Positions 35,458-49,061 are shown, counted from the stretch's first letter. The stretch is 64,000 nt of DNA from Artocarpus heterophyllus (GCA_025403435.1 CM046348.1:33724052-33788051), one strand, 5' to 3'. The notes: generated by a model from the sequence alone, not told the origin. Numbers and translations: made by a program.

Positions 35458-38400
35458 AAAAGTTTCATCCTCGAAACTTAGAATAACTGTGGATACATAG
35501 ATCTCATGTCATCTTCACGTTCCCATGTAGCTTCTTCAACTTGATGATTTCGCCATAACACCTTGACCAATGGAATTTCTTTATTCCTGAAGGTCTTGGT
35601 TCTCCAATTGAGTATCTCTATTGGCTTTTCTTCATAACTTAAATCTTCTCGTATCTTGATCACTTGTGGCTCAATCACATGCGTAGGGTCCAGGACATAC
35701 TTCTTCAGCATGGAGACATGAAACACATCGTGCATTGCTGACATTTCTGAACGCAACTTCAGCTGATAAGCTACTTTGCCTATCCGTTTAACAACTTCAT
35801 AAGGACCGATAAACCTTGGACTTAACTTGCCTTTCATCGGTGCAACTTTCAAAAACACAGATTCGCCCACGACAAACTCTAAGGGTCTTCTTCTCTTGTC
35901 AGCATAACTCTTCTGATGGCTTTGAGCGGTCTCTATTCTTCTTCTTATCAACTTTATCATCTCAGAAGTTTCGTTAACAAAATCAATTCTTTCAGCATCA
36001 ACGCTTTCCATCAACTTCTTCTCACCAACTTCGTGCCAACATATAGGCGACCTGCATTTTTGTCCATATAGTGCTTCATATGGTGCCATCCCAATTGTCG
36101 CCTGAAAGCTATTGTTGTAAGCAAACTCTGCTAACGGCAACATTTTACACCAGCTGGAATCAAGTTCGAGAGAACAAGCCCGTAGCATATCCTCTAAAAT
36201 CAAGTTCGTCCTCTCCGTTTGGCCGTCTATCTGAGGATAAAAAGCTATACTGAAATGTAGCCTGGTTCCCATTGTAGTCTGTACACTCTTCCAAAACTTA
36301 GATGTGAACCTACCATCACAATCTGAGGTGATTGACTTGGGAATTTTGTGAAGTCGAACAATTTCCTTGACATAGAGTTCCACTAACTGTTCCATAGAGT
36401 AAGTGATCTTGATGGGAATGAAATGCGTCATCTTAGTCAATTGATCACAACTACCCAAATTGCATCATAACCATTCATAGTTCTGGGCAAACCAATAATG
36501 AAATCCATTGCTATATCCTCCCATTTCCATTCCGGTATTTGGATAGACTGTAAATCACCACCAAGTCTCTAGTGTTCAGCCTTTACTTGTTGACATGTCA
36601 TACATTTCTTCGTATACAAGGCAACATCATGTTTCATTCCAAACCACCAGAAGTTACCCTTTAGATCATTATACATCTTTGTTGCACCTGGATGAATAGA
36701 GTAAGGAGTGTCATGAATTTTTGCCAAGATCTTTTCCCTTAAGTCATCAACATTGGGAACACATAAGCGATCCTTTAGGTACAAAGTTTCATCATCCGCA
36801 ATACGAAACTCTTGACATTTTCCTTCTTTCATTTCCTGTTTAATCCTTACAAGACTTACATCTTCATCTTGTTTTCTCCAAATTTCATCATACATCGTCG
36901 GAGGAAGAGAGAGTGTTGAGAGCTACCTTGCTATAAGTTCCAAACCAAAGTTTAGAATTTCCTTTCTTAAAGGTGGAGACATTGCTTGCATTAACATTAA
37001 CGTGGCAACTGACTTCCTACTTAGAGCATCAGCCACTTGGTTAGCTTTTCTAAGATGATAAAGGATTTCACAATCATAATCCTTCACCAACTCTAGCCAT
37101 CTTCGTTGTCTCATGTTCAGGTCTCTTTGCGTGAAAAAGTACTTTAGACTTTGATGATCAGTGAAGATCTTGCATTGGACCCCATACAAATAATGCCTCC
37201 ATATCTTTAACGCAAAAACGACTATTGCTAACTCGAGGTCATGAGTAGGATAGTTCTTTTCATAATCCTTCAGTTGTCTTGACGCATAAGCAATCACCCT
37301 TTCATTTTGCATTAAAACAGCTCCGAGGCCCATCTTGGATGCATCACTATAAATTACGAATCCATCATTCCCTTCCGTTATAGCCAATACTGGAGCTATC
37401 GTTAGCCTCTTTTTTGGTTTTTGGAAACTCTTTTCACATGCATCTGTCCATTCATACTTCTTTCCTTTGCGAGTCAAATTTGTGAGTGGAGCTGCTATCT
37501 TGGAGAAGTCTTCTATGAATCTCCGATAATAACCTACTAGACCCAAGAAGCTCCTTATTTCACTTGCATTCATTGGTTGCTTCCAATTGAGAACAGCTTC
37601 TACTTTAGCAGGGACAACCATAATCCCTTCCTTTGTAATAACATGTCCCAAGAAATACACTTTATCAAGCCAAAACTCGCATTTGGAAAACTTTGCATAT
37701 AGCTGGTGTCTTCTTAAAGTCTCCAGCATAATCCTCAAATGCTCCACATGTTCTTCTTGATTCTTTGAATAGACAAGAATATCATTAATAAATACAACAA
37801 CAAATTTATCAAGGAAATCCTTGAATACCTGGTTCATCAAGTCCATAAAGGCAGCAGGTGCATTTGTCAGACCGAAAGGCATAACCACAAATTCATAGTG
37901 ACCATACCTCGACCTGAAAGCAGTCTTGGGGATATCTCCTTCTTTAATCTTCAGCTAGTGATATCCCGATGGTAGATCAATCTTTGAAAACATAGATGCA
38001 CCCTTAAGCTGATCAAACAAATCATCGATTCGAGGCAACGGGTACTTGTTCTTGATTGTCACCTTGTTCAGCTCTCTGTAGTCAATGCAGAGTCTCATAG
38101 TGCCATCCTTCTTCTTTACAAACAAGACTGGAGCTCCCCAAGGTGAGTGACTCGGCCTGATGAATCCTTTGTCGAGGAGCTCTTTTAATTGCGTGTGAAG
38201 CTCCTTTAATTCTGCAGGGGCCATTCTATGAGGCGCTTTTAAGAACGAATCGGTGCCAGGAGCGAGCTCAATCACGAAGTCGACTTCTCTTTCTGACAGT
38301 AGACTTATCAGATCATCAGGAAACACTTTTGCATATTCATGAACTGCAGGTACATCTTCAATTCTTATCTTTTCTTCTTGGCTTTTGTCTACAATGTTTG

Positions 38401-40311
38401 CCAGATAGCCCATGCAGCCACTTGCTAATAACTTCTTTGCTTTCATTGCGGATAAAAACATGCTGGATTTCTTTCTGGACTCGCCAACATAAATGAATTA
38501 GTGTTCACCTTCTGGATGGAAGATCACCTTTCATTTTTGGCATTCAATAGTAGCATTGTACTTGCTCAGGAAATTCATCCCAAGAATCATATCATAATCA
38601 TGCATGTCGATCACAATGAGGTCGACAAAAAGCTCCCTATCAGAAATCCATAGGGGTACTATACGCAGACAGTGCATAGATAATATCACTTCCCCGGAGG
38701 GGAGTGTCGTAGTGAATCCCTATCTCATAGGCTCTAAACGAACCTCTAACTTTTTAGCAAATGACATAGATACAAAAGAATGTGTGGCACCCGTATCAAA
38801 AAAGACATAAGCATCATTAGATAAACTTGTTATCTGACCTGTGACCACATTGGAGGCTTCAGCAGCCACTTGTTCTTTTGTCATGGCATAAATGCGGGCA
38901 TTCGTCGGTGGGGCTTCAATTCTCCCTTGACTGATAAGTGGCCCTTCAAGGGAAGCTTGCATCTGATAAGCTAGGCTTGAGGAGGAGCTCTCTGAGGGGC
39001 ATTGGCATTCATCAGTTTGGGGCAGTTCTTGACAAAGTGGTCTTCAAGCCCACAAATAAAACATTGATTTGTTCCCGAGCGACATTTCCCTTAATGTTTC
39101 TTTCCACATTTGGCACATGGTTGAAATCTTCTGTTATTGTTGTTGTGCTGACTATCATTATGCCTCTTGTTGTCTTGGCCCTGCTGATTTTGAGGATTGC
39201 CCTTGCTCTTGTTATTCCTCCAGTTCTGGTTGTTGTTATTGCTGTTGTTGTTGTTGTTGTTGTTCCAGTGTGGAGGGCGGTTCTGGTTGTTTGCATTATT
39301 GACTTGTTGGCCAGACTGAGGCTGGTTCCTTCTTAGCTTGGACAAGTGGAACTCTGCACGTTGGGCCCTCATAACAACCTGCTCTTGAGTCCTAGGTGGA
39401 CTTGCCCTATCAACGATAACAACAATTTCAGGCCTGAGTACCTTGATCAGCCTTCTAACCCTTTCATTTTCATCCATAACCATTCCTAGGCATAGGCGAG
39501 CAAGCTGGTCAAACTTTGTCACCACATCAGTAACTGACATATCCCCCTAGCGCAAGCTCTCGAACTCCTCATAATGCTTCCTTGTAATGTTCATATGGAA
39601 GAACTTCATGTTGAATTCATGAACAAAGTCTTCTCATAACATCTCTTCAATGTTCTGGCTCTGTTCAATGCCATCCTACCAAATTCTGGCCTCCATGGTG
39701 AGGCAATACGAGGCACAGAGGACATTTTCATTGTCTGTGAAATCCATGAGTCTTAGGGTGGCTTCAATCGTCTTCAACTATCCTTGTGTGACTAACGGGT
39801 CCTTTGAACCCTCGAATTCTGCTGGCTTAACCCTCTTCCATCTGACTATAAGAGGTTCCTGATAGGTCGCAGCAGCAGGAGCTGGGACTTCGTTGACTTG
39901 TGGCTGAGGAGGAGGAGACTCATCATTGCCTCGATGGTCGTCATTCTGGCCATTGGCCCTTAATTTTGCAATCTCTCTTCTTTGTTCCTCCAACTGCCTT
40001 TGCAGCTCAGCGATCATTGTCATGAGCCTTTCATTGGTCTTGTAACACCTGCCTATTTTATGTAACGGACCACGTTAAGTTAGTAACTTTATTGAGAAAT
40101 GTTATTAATAAATAACGTTATATGATATGATATGTGATGTGCATGTTACTAACTTTTTATGTCAAGTGTTGTGACAGGTGACGACCGCATTGGATCGTTG
40201 TGCTCTAGTGTTCATGTGAAATTCTAAGCATATATTAATTTATGATACAATATATGATTATTTATGATGCAATGATGTATGAATGTTTTATGTTATGACA
40301 TTTAATGACAG

Positions 40312-40445
40312 ATCGGTAGGCCAAACTTTTAAGCTCGGCAGGCTGAACGTCTTGCCCGAGAACGGCAGACCGAAGAACCCCCACCGGTATGCCGAACTTG
40401 CTGGAATCGGCAGGCCAAAAGGGAAAACCGACAGGCCGAACATGG
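40312..40445 (+). repeat. Palindrome array 1 of the solo Gypsy-B LTR
   Basis: Six degenerate units (for example CTCGGCAGGCTGAAC, ACCGGTATGCCGAAC, ACCGACAGGCCGAAC), AG orientation. Confidence 0.85.
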
Positions 40446-42711
40446 CTGACAAGCAGTCAACAGAAAATTCCTCCAAAATTATGGCTGAGTTAATTACATT
40501 AATTGGGTGAATTAATGTGATTAATTGGCATAATAATGGAATGTTTTTATCAGTTAAGGAAAATTAAAGGATTTGATTTGTATTATTTAAAGAGGTTTTC
40601 TATTTTTAGAAGGTAAATTTAAGGTAAGATTTATAATGTTTGACCTTCCTTTTCTTTTTCCTCCTTTCCCACGCCAATCACTCTCTTAACAGTCAGAAAT
40701 TTCTGACTTAATGAAGAGTAATGATTCTTTATTATACATATTACATTAGAAAATTTTAACGCTCTTCCCTCAGATAATTTCTCTCGGTTCTGAGACATTC
40801 TCTCATTATTTTCTCTTCCTCTTCCCACGCCTCATGTCACGCTTTCAACAGTCAGAATTTTCTGACTTAATGAAGGCCATGAATGCTCATTATGTTTATG
40901 ACGTTAAAAGAAAATTAATTAACGTTTCTTCTTTTTATTATTTTTTTTCTCTCTCTAAAAAGTTTGAGACATTTTCTGACTTTCTAATCTTCCTCTTCTT
41001 TTCTTCTTCACGAAATTTTTCTCTCTCCCATGAAAATTTTTGAGAAAAAGTTTTGTTTCGTTGGTGAATTCAAGAATTTTGAGAAGAAACTCCAAGGTAA
41101 GAATTTGGCTTTTCTGGTATTTTTGAAAAGAAATTCTTCTCCTCACTTCGCCTACAATATCCTCTCTAGGTATTGTGTTTTGTTTTGTGTTTTTATTATG
41201 ATGCTCATGGGTATTATGTGTGATGTTTCTTCACGTTTTATGTCATATAAATGTTTTTAATGAAAAATGAATATTTCTGTCTTCTACCCTTCACAGTAAT
41301 GTTACTGTTTAATTTTTAAGTATGAAAAACGTAATGTTCAGTCAAGGGGTAAATATGATGTTTTCATGAAAAGTTGTTAAGAATATGTATACGAATGACG
41401 AATGTATTTTATTTCCATGATTATGAAATTTTTATGAAATTATTATAAGAAAAATCTGTTTTGATAATGTTGTTTTTGGGATTTTGTTTTATTAAACGTT
41501 TTAATGTATCTACATGATTCTATGATAATAAAATGATTTTATGCATGATGATATGATGATTGTATGAGGTTTTAAATTGATATATATATATATATATATA
41601 TATATTAATTGTACGAAATTTTTTATTTAAAAGATAATTATGTTTAGATGCATGGTTTGTTTTATATGCTTAAGTAATTTTTATGATTTAAGAAAATCAT
41701 AATTACATGTATATGTGATGACGATTTTCTTTTTATGGTTATGAATAATGTTTAAAATATGAGATGAGTGTATGGATATTTTATGATAAGTATTGATTTT
41801 ATTGCATCTTTAAATGGATAAATGGCATGGACACTCAAGGAAGCGAGCACAACGAGACCGCGGCGTCGTCACCAAGTGCAATTTTAAGGTTAAGTAAGCT
41901 AACGATAAGGTAAGTACAATCTCACCTGCAACATGACACTTTTTTTTTATAAGGATTGATGATATGTTTTGCAAGGATATTCATGATGATTTTATGATGA
42001 TTTTTCCTTAAAGGATTTCTTATGAAAGATTTTCATGATTTTAAAGATATGCATGTATGATGATAACATGTTTCAAAGAATGAAAAGTATGTATATATAT
42101 ATATCACCTAATAAGTGTTGCACATCCAATGTTATGAAATGTTATGTTATGATGTCATGTTTGGTTTGGGATTAGCTACCCTTCTCCTCTCATGACGGCG
42201 CGCCTATGATGATGTTTATGGTGCAACACTTGGGCCCTTAAGATAAAATGGATTAAGTTTTAACATGGTTAACGTTATGAAAGATATGTTCTATGAAATT
42301 GTGCTTAAGGCACTTTATGATATGATGATCATGAAGATGACGATGTTTATGAAATGCTTTATAAATTGTGAGAATTATATGTACTTACTAAGCGTTAGCT
42401 TAATCATGTTTTATATGTCATGTTGCAGATAAGGGTAAGAGAGTCATGGAATAGGTGGAGGACATGGGACGGCGTGTGAGCAACATGAACGATGAATTGT
42501 AACCGGAAGCATGCCAAGAAGAAATGATTTTTATGATTTTATGATTTAATCAATTATATATTTTGAACATATTTTATGTTAAGGTTTTTAAGAATACTTA
42601 TATTATGTTTTTATAAGTTGTTTTATCATTTTTGATGAATTATGAACTTCCGCTATATTTTACGTAAAGTTGGAACGTTTTAAGTTAGTTTTTTTCAAGG
42701 AAATGGGGTCT

Positions 42712-42895
42712 CAGATGGCCTGTCGAACTCTGTGGCTGGCCTGCCGAAGTCCCAAAGTTCGGCCGGCAGACTGGATTTTTTGGTCTGCCGAACATGGATG
42801 AATTTTCAATCCGTTTTGCAAAGCCTCTGCCGGCTTGCCGGCGGAGAAAACACCGGCCTGTCGATGTTGAACGGCCTGCCAAACTGTGGGAACAA
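42712..42895 (+). repeat. Palindrome array 2 of the solo Gypsy-B LTR
   Basis: About eight degenerate units in CT orientation (TGGCCTGCCGAAG, TTCGGCCGGCAGAC, ACGGCCTGCCAAAC). Confidence 0.82.
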
Positions 42896-43469
42896 ATGAA
42901 TTTCAAATGATGTGTTGATCAAGAGTTTTTATGGAATATATTTATAAGTTTTGATTTATACAACTTGTCAAACCTATAAGTTTATGATAAATTAAGTATA
43001 ATTGAATAAAATATGTTATGAAATAAATTAAATGATTATTTTCGAAACAACAATAAGTTTTTTTTTTTAAAAAAAAAAAACGTATGAATGGATCCTGGTA
43101 ATGTAAGTTTTAAATACTTGTAAAATCAATTGTAACGATTAAACTTGATATTATTTAATAGTATATAGTTTATGCTTGTTCAAATGTAAGTATGTAACGA
43201 CATCTGTGACGTCTGATTTAAGGGGCGTTACAAGTCTAGGTGCGCGTCTGCATTATTCTATGACCGTCCATCGTTAATTTCCTAAAAGAATTAGGAACTT
43301 AGAAATAATCTTCTAATATGAGACAGGTTTTCACTACTAGATCATTAATCATTAAACATCTAAACCTCATTCTTATCCTTATACTTGCATCAAAACATCT
43401 AACTTTAAAACATACTTACTTGGAGGACTTGGATTGACATATGGCAATATGAATTGTAATCGAAAATTC

Positions 43470-43481
43470 TCTCTGATACCA
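43470..43481 (-). promoter_or_regulatory. Gypsy-B1 primer-binding site
   Basis: Minus strand TGGTATCAGAG, five bases from the 5' LTR. Same placement as 53850-53861 in Gypsy-B2. Confidence 0.88.
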
Positions 43482-43791
43482 AAGCCTGTAACGCCCCCTT
43501 ACGGACGTCACAGATGTTGTTACATTCATACATTACATACTTATTTATTTAATCATTTAGATAAACTTTAAGTACAAAACTTATAAGATACTTTAATTGT
43601 AAACGTAGTTAAGGGAAACATAACCAGGATCCATACATACACATTTTTTTTTACAACATTCATTAATTTAATCCATAATTTAATTTCACTTTACTTTTGA
43701 ACATGAACTTGCTTTAATAAAATAAATATACCAAATTACTAAATCATATCTCATTAATCATCACATCACTTAAAAGCTACTTGCTCCCACA

Positions 43792-44010
43792 GTTCGACAG
43801 GCCAAACTTGGGACTTCGGCAGGCCAAACTTGGGACTTCGGCAGGCCGAACATGGTCGGCAGGCTGAAATTCCTCAACCGACAGGCCGACGGAGGCTATG
43901 CAAATCAGGGCTTGAAAACTTTCAAAGTCCGATAGGCCGAAGATACAATCAGCAGGCCAAACATTTTAAAATTTGCATGCCGACCAATGATGTTCGGTAG
44001 GCCGACAGAG
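43792..44010 (-). repeat. Palindrome array 2 of Gypsy-B1 5' LTR
   Basis: Unit-for-unit equivalent of 32602-32822, with point differences mostly inside units. Confidence 0.88.
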
Positions 44011-46252
44011 CCAAAATCTTTAGAAAAACTTAATTTTTAAAACAAAATTCAACTTTTCATAAAAATATGGAAGATCAAAATTCTTAAAATGATGAAATAA
44101 AATATAAAAACATAGTTCTTGTATTCTTTAAAACTTATCATAAAAATATGTTCAAATGTAAAACTTGATTTAAATCATATAAACTCTCCTTGGTGTTCTT
44201 CCGATTACAATTCATTGTACTTTGCACACAAGCCATTCCATATCCTCCGCCTAGTCTATGACTTTCTTACCCTTATCTGCAACATGACATAAACTTGAAT
44301 AAGCTAAAGTTTAGTAAGTAAATATTATTCTCAAAATTTAAATACATTTCATAAAACATCATCATCATCATTATATCATAATAGTGCATTAAGCACATTT
44401 TCATAGAAACATATCTTTCATTACATTGACCATATTAAAACTTATTCCATTTTATCTTAAGAGCCCAAGTGTTGCACCATAAACATCATTATAGGCGCGC
44501 CGTCATGAGAGGAGAAGGGTAGCTAATCCCAAACCAAACATGACATCATAAAATATCATATCATAACATTAGTGTGCAACACTTATTAGGTGATACATAT
44601 ATACATAACTTTCATGCTTAGAAATTTGCCATAATCAAACATGCATAACTTTAAATCATGAAAATCTTTCATAAGAAATCCTTTAAGGAAATCATCATAA
44701 AATCATTATAATTATCATCATGAACACAACATCAAACCTTTTAAAACACATCTTGTTGCAGGTGAGAATGTACTTACCTTAAAACTAGCTTACTTAACCT
44801 TATAAGATTTGGTGACGACGCCGCGGTCTCGAAGTGCTCGTTTCTTTGTGTGTTCATGCCATTTATACATTTAAAAATACAATAAAATTAATACTTATCA
44901 TAAAATAAAACATCCATTCATATACCGTCACATATACATTCATCTTATTACAAGCATAATTCATAACCATAATTGTCAAAACATAAAATTATCATCACAT
45001 ACACTTCACTGACCTACATGGATTAAAAACTTAAAAACTTAACAGTCACACATATTTTTGGCACCATACTTGACAGGGGTAAAATCAACACATAAACATG
45101 TTATCATTATTTTTCTTTAATCATAAAAATTACATTAAGTATGTAAAAACAAACCATTCATGTCAAACATGAAATCAGCCAACATTAGTAAGGCAGTGAG
45201 TAACCTTTTAAATACATTTTTCTAACAATTAAAACACATATATTTTAATTTTGATTTTCATATTAACATCTTATTATCATACATCTCAATAACATAAAAT
45301 TATTTCCTCATCAATAAAATCATTTTAACATATAAAATATTACATAAAATGAAAATCCAAAATTAACATTGTTAAAACAGTTTTCTTGACTTAATCTCAA
45401 TAAAATTACATAACATATAATTCACTCATCAAAACATTATCAAACTTTGGAGTCTATAATATAACATTTACATGAATATTCTTGTCAACTTTCATGAAAA
45501 ACAAAACACATTTACCCCTTGAACAAAAATTACATTTTTCATGCTTCATAGTTAAACATCAATATTTATTGTGAGTAGTAGAGGATAGAAAGTTCATAAC
45601 TTATCTTAGAAATATCAAAATATCATGAAATTTGGATACACATCACACAACACATTCATGAATAACATATTAAAAATTTAGGGTAAAATACAATACCTAA
45701 ACAAAGATACTGTAGTCGAATTGAGGAGGAGGAATGCTTTTCAGAATTACCAAAAAATGAGTTCTTACCTTAAAATTTCTTCTCAAAATCCTTGAATTCA
45801 ACCAATGAAATTATCATATTTTCTTTCAGATATTTGAAGAGAATTTTTGAGAGAAAGAAGGAATGGAATTCGTGGAGAAGAGAAGAAGAAGAGAGAAAGA
45901 CAAAAGAAACGTCTTAGAAGTTAAGAGAGAGAGAGAGAGAGAGAAAATTAACATAATTGAGGATAACGTAAAAATGAATTCAATACTCTCTATTAAGTCA
46001 GAAATTCCCTGACTAAGACTGAGGCAATTGCATGGAGAATGGAGAGGAAATTGGGGAAAGTCAAAACCATTAGTCTCACTTACCATATTTCACCATTTTA
46101 AAAAGAGAAACCATATCATTTACATTCAATCAACAAAAATCAATGATTTAATTTCCTTAAATGATAAAATTAATTCATAATTATGCCAATTAATCACCCA
46201 ATTAACGTAATTATCTCAACCATAAATTTAGAGAGATTTCTACTGACTGCTC

Positions 46253-46395
46253 GTCAGCTGTCATCGACCTGACGACTACACAGTTCAGCCTGTCGACTGT
46301 ACAGTTTGGCCTGCCGATTAAATGAAGTTCGGCCTGCCGATGGTTTCTATCGCCCTGTCGATTCTTGGCAGACTTTTTGGCCTGCCAAACCTAAG
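46253..46395 (-). repeat. Palindrome array 1 of Gypsy-B1 5' LTR, cut at its end
   Basis: Equivalent of 35058-35190. The array runs into the truncation point. Confidence 0.85.
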
Positions 46396-46401
46396 AAATT
46401 C

Positions 46402-47103
46402 TGACACTAACACGACCTGCCTTGATATGTGTTGATACGAACATCACCGGTTCTAACCCGTGACATAAGTAACATGTGACCTCAATCAACCAATAACCCA
46501 AAATTAACCTATAATCCAAAATCAACCCGTGACATTTTATCTTTAATTTTATAATTTATGCACCAAAATTACATAAAACACATATTTTTTGAAATTAAAT
46601 CACTTCCATATGATAAACGCATACAATTTAGTATCAATTTATTGATACTATATATACTGAGGTAAAATATTTATCAAAAAAAATAGACTAATAAGCTACG
46701 AGTAAAATTTGTCTCAAGCAGGTTGTCATGAACACAACTCGTTTTTTGAAGAGTCAATTTCAAGTTGACACAAAAATAACCTGTAGCTTAATTTTTTGAC
46801 ACTAACATGCAAAAAAAAAATTATGTCATGTTCATACCTTGTTGTTGTATCGTAGTAACCCGTGTTATCAGCCCTAATTATGATTGCTTTACTAGCTCTA
46901 CATAATTTTATAAAAGATGAAGGCAATTGCCGATTTAGAGTTTCATTCTATTGATGAACAAGAAGATTATGTGCTAGATGACATATTATCAAACATCAAG
47001 CTCATGATATATGAGAGTGAAATGGCAGTTATTATGATACGATCGCTAGGAAGCTCGTTCGATAGATTTTTTTTTCTTTTACATATATTATGAGATTTAT
47101 TAC
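46402..47103. other. Unassigned sequence with degenerate ACCCGTGACA motifs
   Basis: The stretch to about 46880 has recurring ACCCGTGACA and GTTGACAC-like words and ends GTTATCAGCCCTA. The reverse of that end (TAGGGCTGATAACAC) resembles the start of a common plant repeat type. No termini were proven. 46880-47103 shows nothing. Confidence 0.3.
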
Positions 47104-49047
47104 TGTAAGACATAGTGCTCTAAGGAGTAAAATGTTGCAATATGTTTTGGGAGACATTTTATCAATAAAGAGTTTATTTATTATACCAAATCTTATCCTC
47201 TTTATGCTCGTTTTTGTTGAGTGTATGATAAGCAAACAAAAGTCTAAGACTGTTAGTCTAAACCTTTAAGAATCATACATATGATGGATAGAATATATGG
47301 AAGACATGAATCTTAAATGTGATAGTCTAAATCATAAGATCTACAATCGAAGTTATAAAGTTGGGTGCTTTATTAATGCTAAGATTGTTGTGTTGTCTAT
47401 ATCCCTAGTAGGAGATGGCTTGTCTTGGTCGTCAGAGTGGGACTCCGCGAGTAGAGACATTGGTGCATTGTCATAGGTGACGATGTATTGGATCGAGATA
47501 TAAAAGTTGAATTGATTTAGTTAATAATTCTGTTTGTGCAAATCAATTCACTTTAGACAATCATATATGTTATATCTTAATCTTGAAATGACTAATGGGC
47601 CCGTATTCTTGGCTTATGACTTTTGATGTACCAAAGGGTGACATCCTGACTTTATGATGGTACATATACCGATACATTAGAGACATAACTCTTAATTCAC
47701 GTAGACTTGTTATTCACAAATATGAAGTCCAGAGCTCTTTTTGTAAAGTTAATAATATTCTCTTATATGCATTATTCTGTAATTAAAAGATTAAAGCGCT
47801 CAACCATTTGGATACACAGGTGTAACCGAATAGTATACTATCTATGGATAGTAAGTATTCCAATAGTATGATAATGGAACGTAAGATAAAAATAATCGAG
47901 AAGGTGAAATGAAATTTATCCTTAAGCTGATTATGAATATCCTATGAGGATGTGACACATTATGATATTTCGTGGACGGTTAGCTCAGTGAAGCTTTGTA
48001 ATTTTATATAGTTCGAGAATACAACTCCAAACTTTTAGTAGAGTAGCATTAGAGTTGATAATTATAAAATATGTATCTAGGATATTGTATTTTATAATTA
48101 TAGGAGCTTAAATTATATATGTCCATTGAGTCCCCTTTGCTAGCTCATTATAAATCTTGTAACAATATGGCACGTTTTTCCTACACATTGATGACTTATG
48201 TTAAATTACTAGATCGACTAAAATTCGATAAGATTGGATTTAATAATTCATGTTTATTTATCGGTGGAATTAATTTTGTAAATTAATTCAAGATAAACAT
48301 GTTGAATTATTTGGATAATTTTTATTTTCGGTGGATTATCTAGATATGACTGTTTTAATTAGATAACTTCTCTATTAGGTTATATGAATTAAACTTGCAA
48401 CTCTATCTAAGAATCTTAGGTGAACAATAAGAAATTTTTTGTGGTTTAAGATTATCGTAAATTCAACAGGCCGACGATAAACTTCAGCTTATCGATGGAG
48501 TAAGTTCGACAGGCCGATCTCCCAAATCAACCTGCCAATCGTGTGATAATCTGTATGTGTATTTTAGATGCATTTTTTATCATAAGTTGATCCAGACTCA
48601 AATTTTGAGGCCTAATATGATAAAGCATAACTCCAAATTTGACCACTATAAATAGGGGTGAGTTTTCTAAATTATTTATATCAGTTGAGAAGCATAGAGT
48701 GAGTACTCTAGTTTGAGAAACTCTTAAACTCCTTAAGAGCTATTGTTCAACATCAAGAACCTTAGCTCTAGGTCTTCTCAAGTGGTTGGAAGGCAAGTCA
48801 TCAGAGGAAAAGTATACAACATATGACCACCCACACTCCGATCGTGGATATAGAATAGCAAAGAAGACCAGTTGGTTGAGGCTTTTTTGGAGCATTCTTC
48901 TCTACACAGATTCAAGCCCACTTTGATATACAAAAGAGGTTAGTAAGATCTTTTATTCATTCACATATTTAGCATGTCAATCTTGTGTTTTGGAAAATAC
49001 TCTTATTTAAAAATTTTAAAATTTCACTACATACCGTTTTTCCAACA
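47104..49047 (+). repeat. Copia-3 5' LTR
   Basis: TGTAAGACATAGTGCTC...TTTTTCCAACA. Preceded by ATTAC, the expected TSD; the partner lies outside the window. TATA-like CTATAAATAGG near 48646. Confidence 0.9.
48462..48542 (+). repeat. Degenerate palindrome array in Copia-3 LTR
   Basis: About four eroded units (TTCAACAGGCCGAC, TTCGACAGGCCGAT, ATCAACCTGCCAAT), 100-180 bp upstream of the TATA-like site. Confidence 0.75.
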
Positions 49048-49049
49048 AT

Positions 49050-49061
49050 TGGTATGAGAGC
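49050..49061 (+). promoter_or_regulatory. Copia-3 primer-binding site
   Basis: TGGTATGAGAGC, one mismatch to the initiator-Met site. Confidence 0.85.

Larger units (their letters stand above)
40041..43232 (+). repeat. Solo LTR of the Gypsy-B family, inserted in Gypsy-B1 gag
   Basis: TGTAACACCTGCC...GGGCGTTACA, 3192 bp, in the opposite orientation to its host element. The flanks are GGTCT (40036-40040) and AGTCT (43233-43237), a one-mismatch TSD. Comparing the flanks with Gypsy-B2 gag shows the coding sequence is continuous across the insertion. No internal region is present, so it arose by LTR-LTR recombination. It includes a 26-base TA microsatellite (41580-41606). Confidence 0.93.
35478..43271 (-). 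pseudogene. Gypsy-B1 gag-pol, split by a solo LTR and frameshifted
   Basis: The start is the minus-strand ATG at 43271. Eleven codons on, the solo LTR and its TSD intervene (43237-40041). Gag resumes as LMTMIAELQRQLEEQRRE, passes an Asn-rich linker (about 39200-39290) and two zinc-finger-like Cys clusters (about 39110-39050). Protease DTGATHSF (near 38800) is intact. [11 protein letters not shown] (near 37990) and [10 protein letters not shown] (near 37780), in which the catalytic FIDD is FIND. RNase [15 protein letters not shown]. Integrase: HPGATKMYNDL (near 36690), CDQLTKM, SDCDGRF and DGQTERTN, catalytic residues present. An 8-residue stretch found in Gypsy-B2 (58328-58350) is missing. 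Chromodomain VKVLWRNHQVEEATWE ends at TAA 35478. Gag, PR-RT and INT-chromo lie in three different frames. It also contains stops, including one at 39547-39549 shared with Gypsy-B2. Confidence 0.92.
32295..46401 (-). mobile_element. Gypsy-B1: minus-strand chromovirus with a nested solo LTR
   Basis: It has a 3' LTR at 32295-35441, pol and gag running leftward from 43271, a primer-binding site at 43470-43481 and a 5' LTR at 43487 to about 46401. The 5' LTR lacks the first roughly 245 bp, so no TSD can be read. The two LTRs look similar, more so than either does to the solo LTR at 40041. The Tekay/Del-like assignment is inferred from the 3-kb LTRs and a C-terminal chromodomain. The element landed in an intron-like position of the Harbinger remnant. 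Confidence 0.93.
43487..46401 (-). repeat. Gypsy-B1 5' LTR, truncated
   Basis: Matches 32295 to about 35190 closely. The match stops after GGCCTGCCAAACCT (about 46401), so the first roughly 245 bp of the LTR, including its TG end, are missing. Confidence 0.9.

Noticed and set aside
38938..39336. Hydrophobic Val-rich plus-strand frame resembling a membrane protein (also 54809-55117 minus)
   Set aside because: Antisense of the AAC/AAT-encoded Asn-rich gag linker, which reads as GTT (Val) codons.
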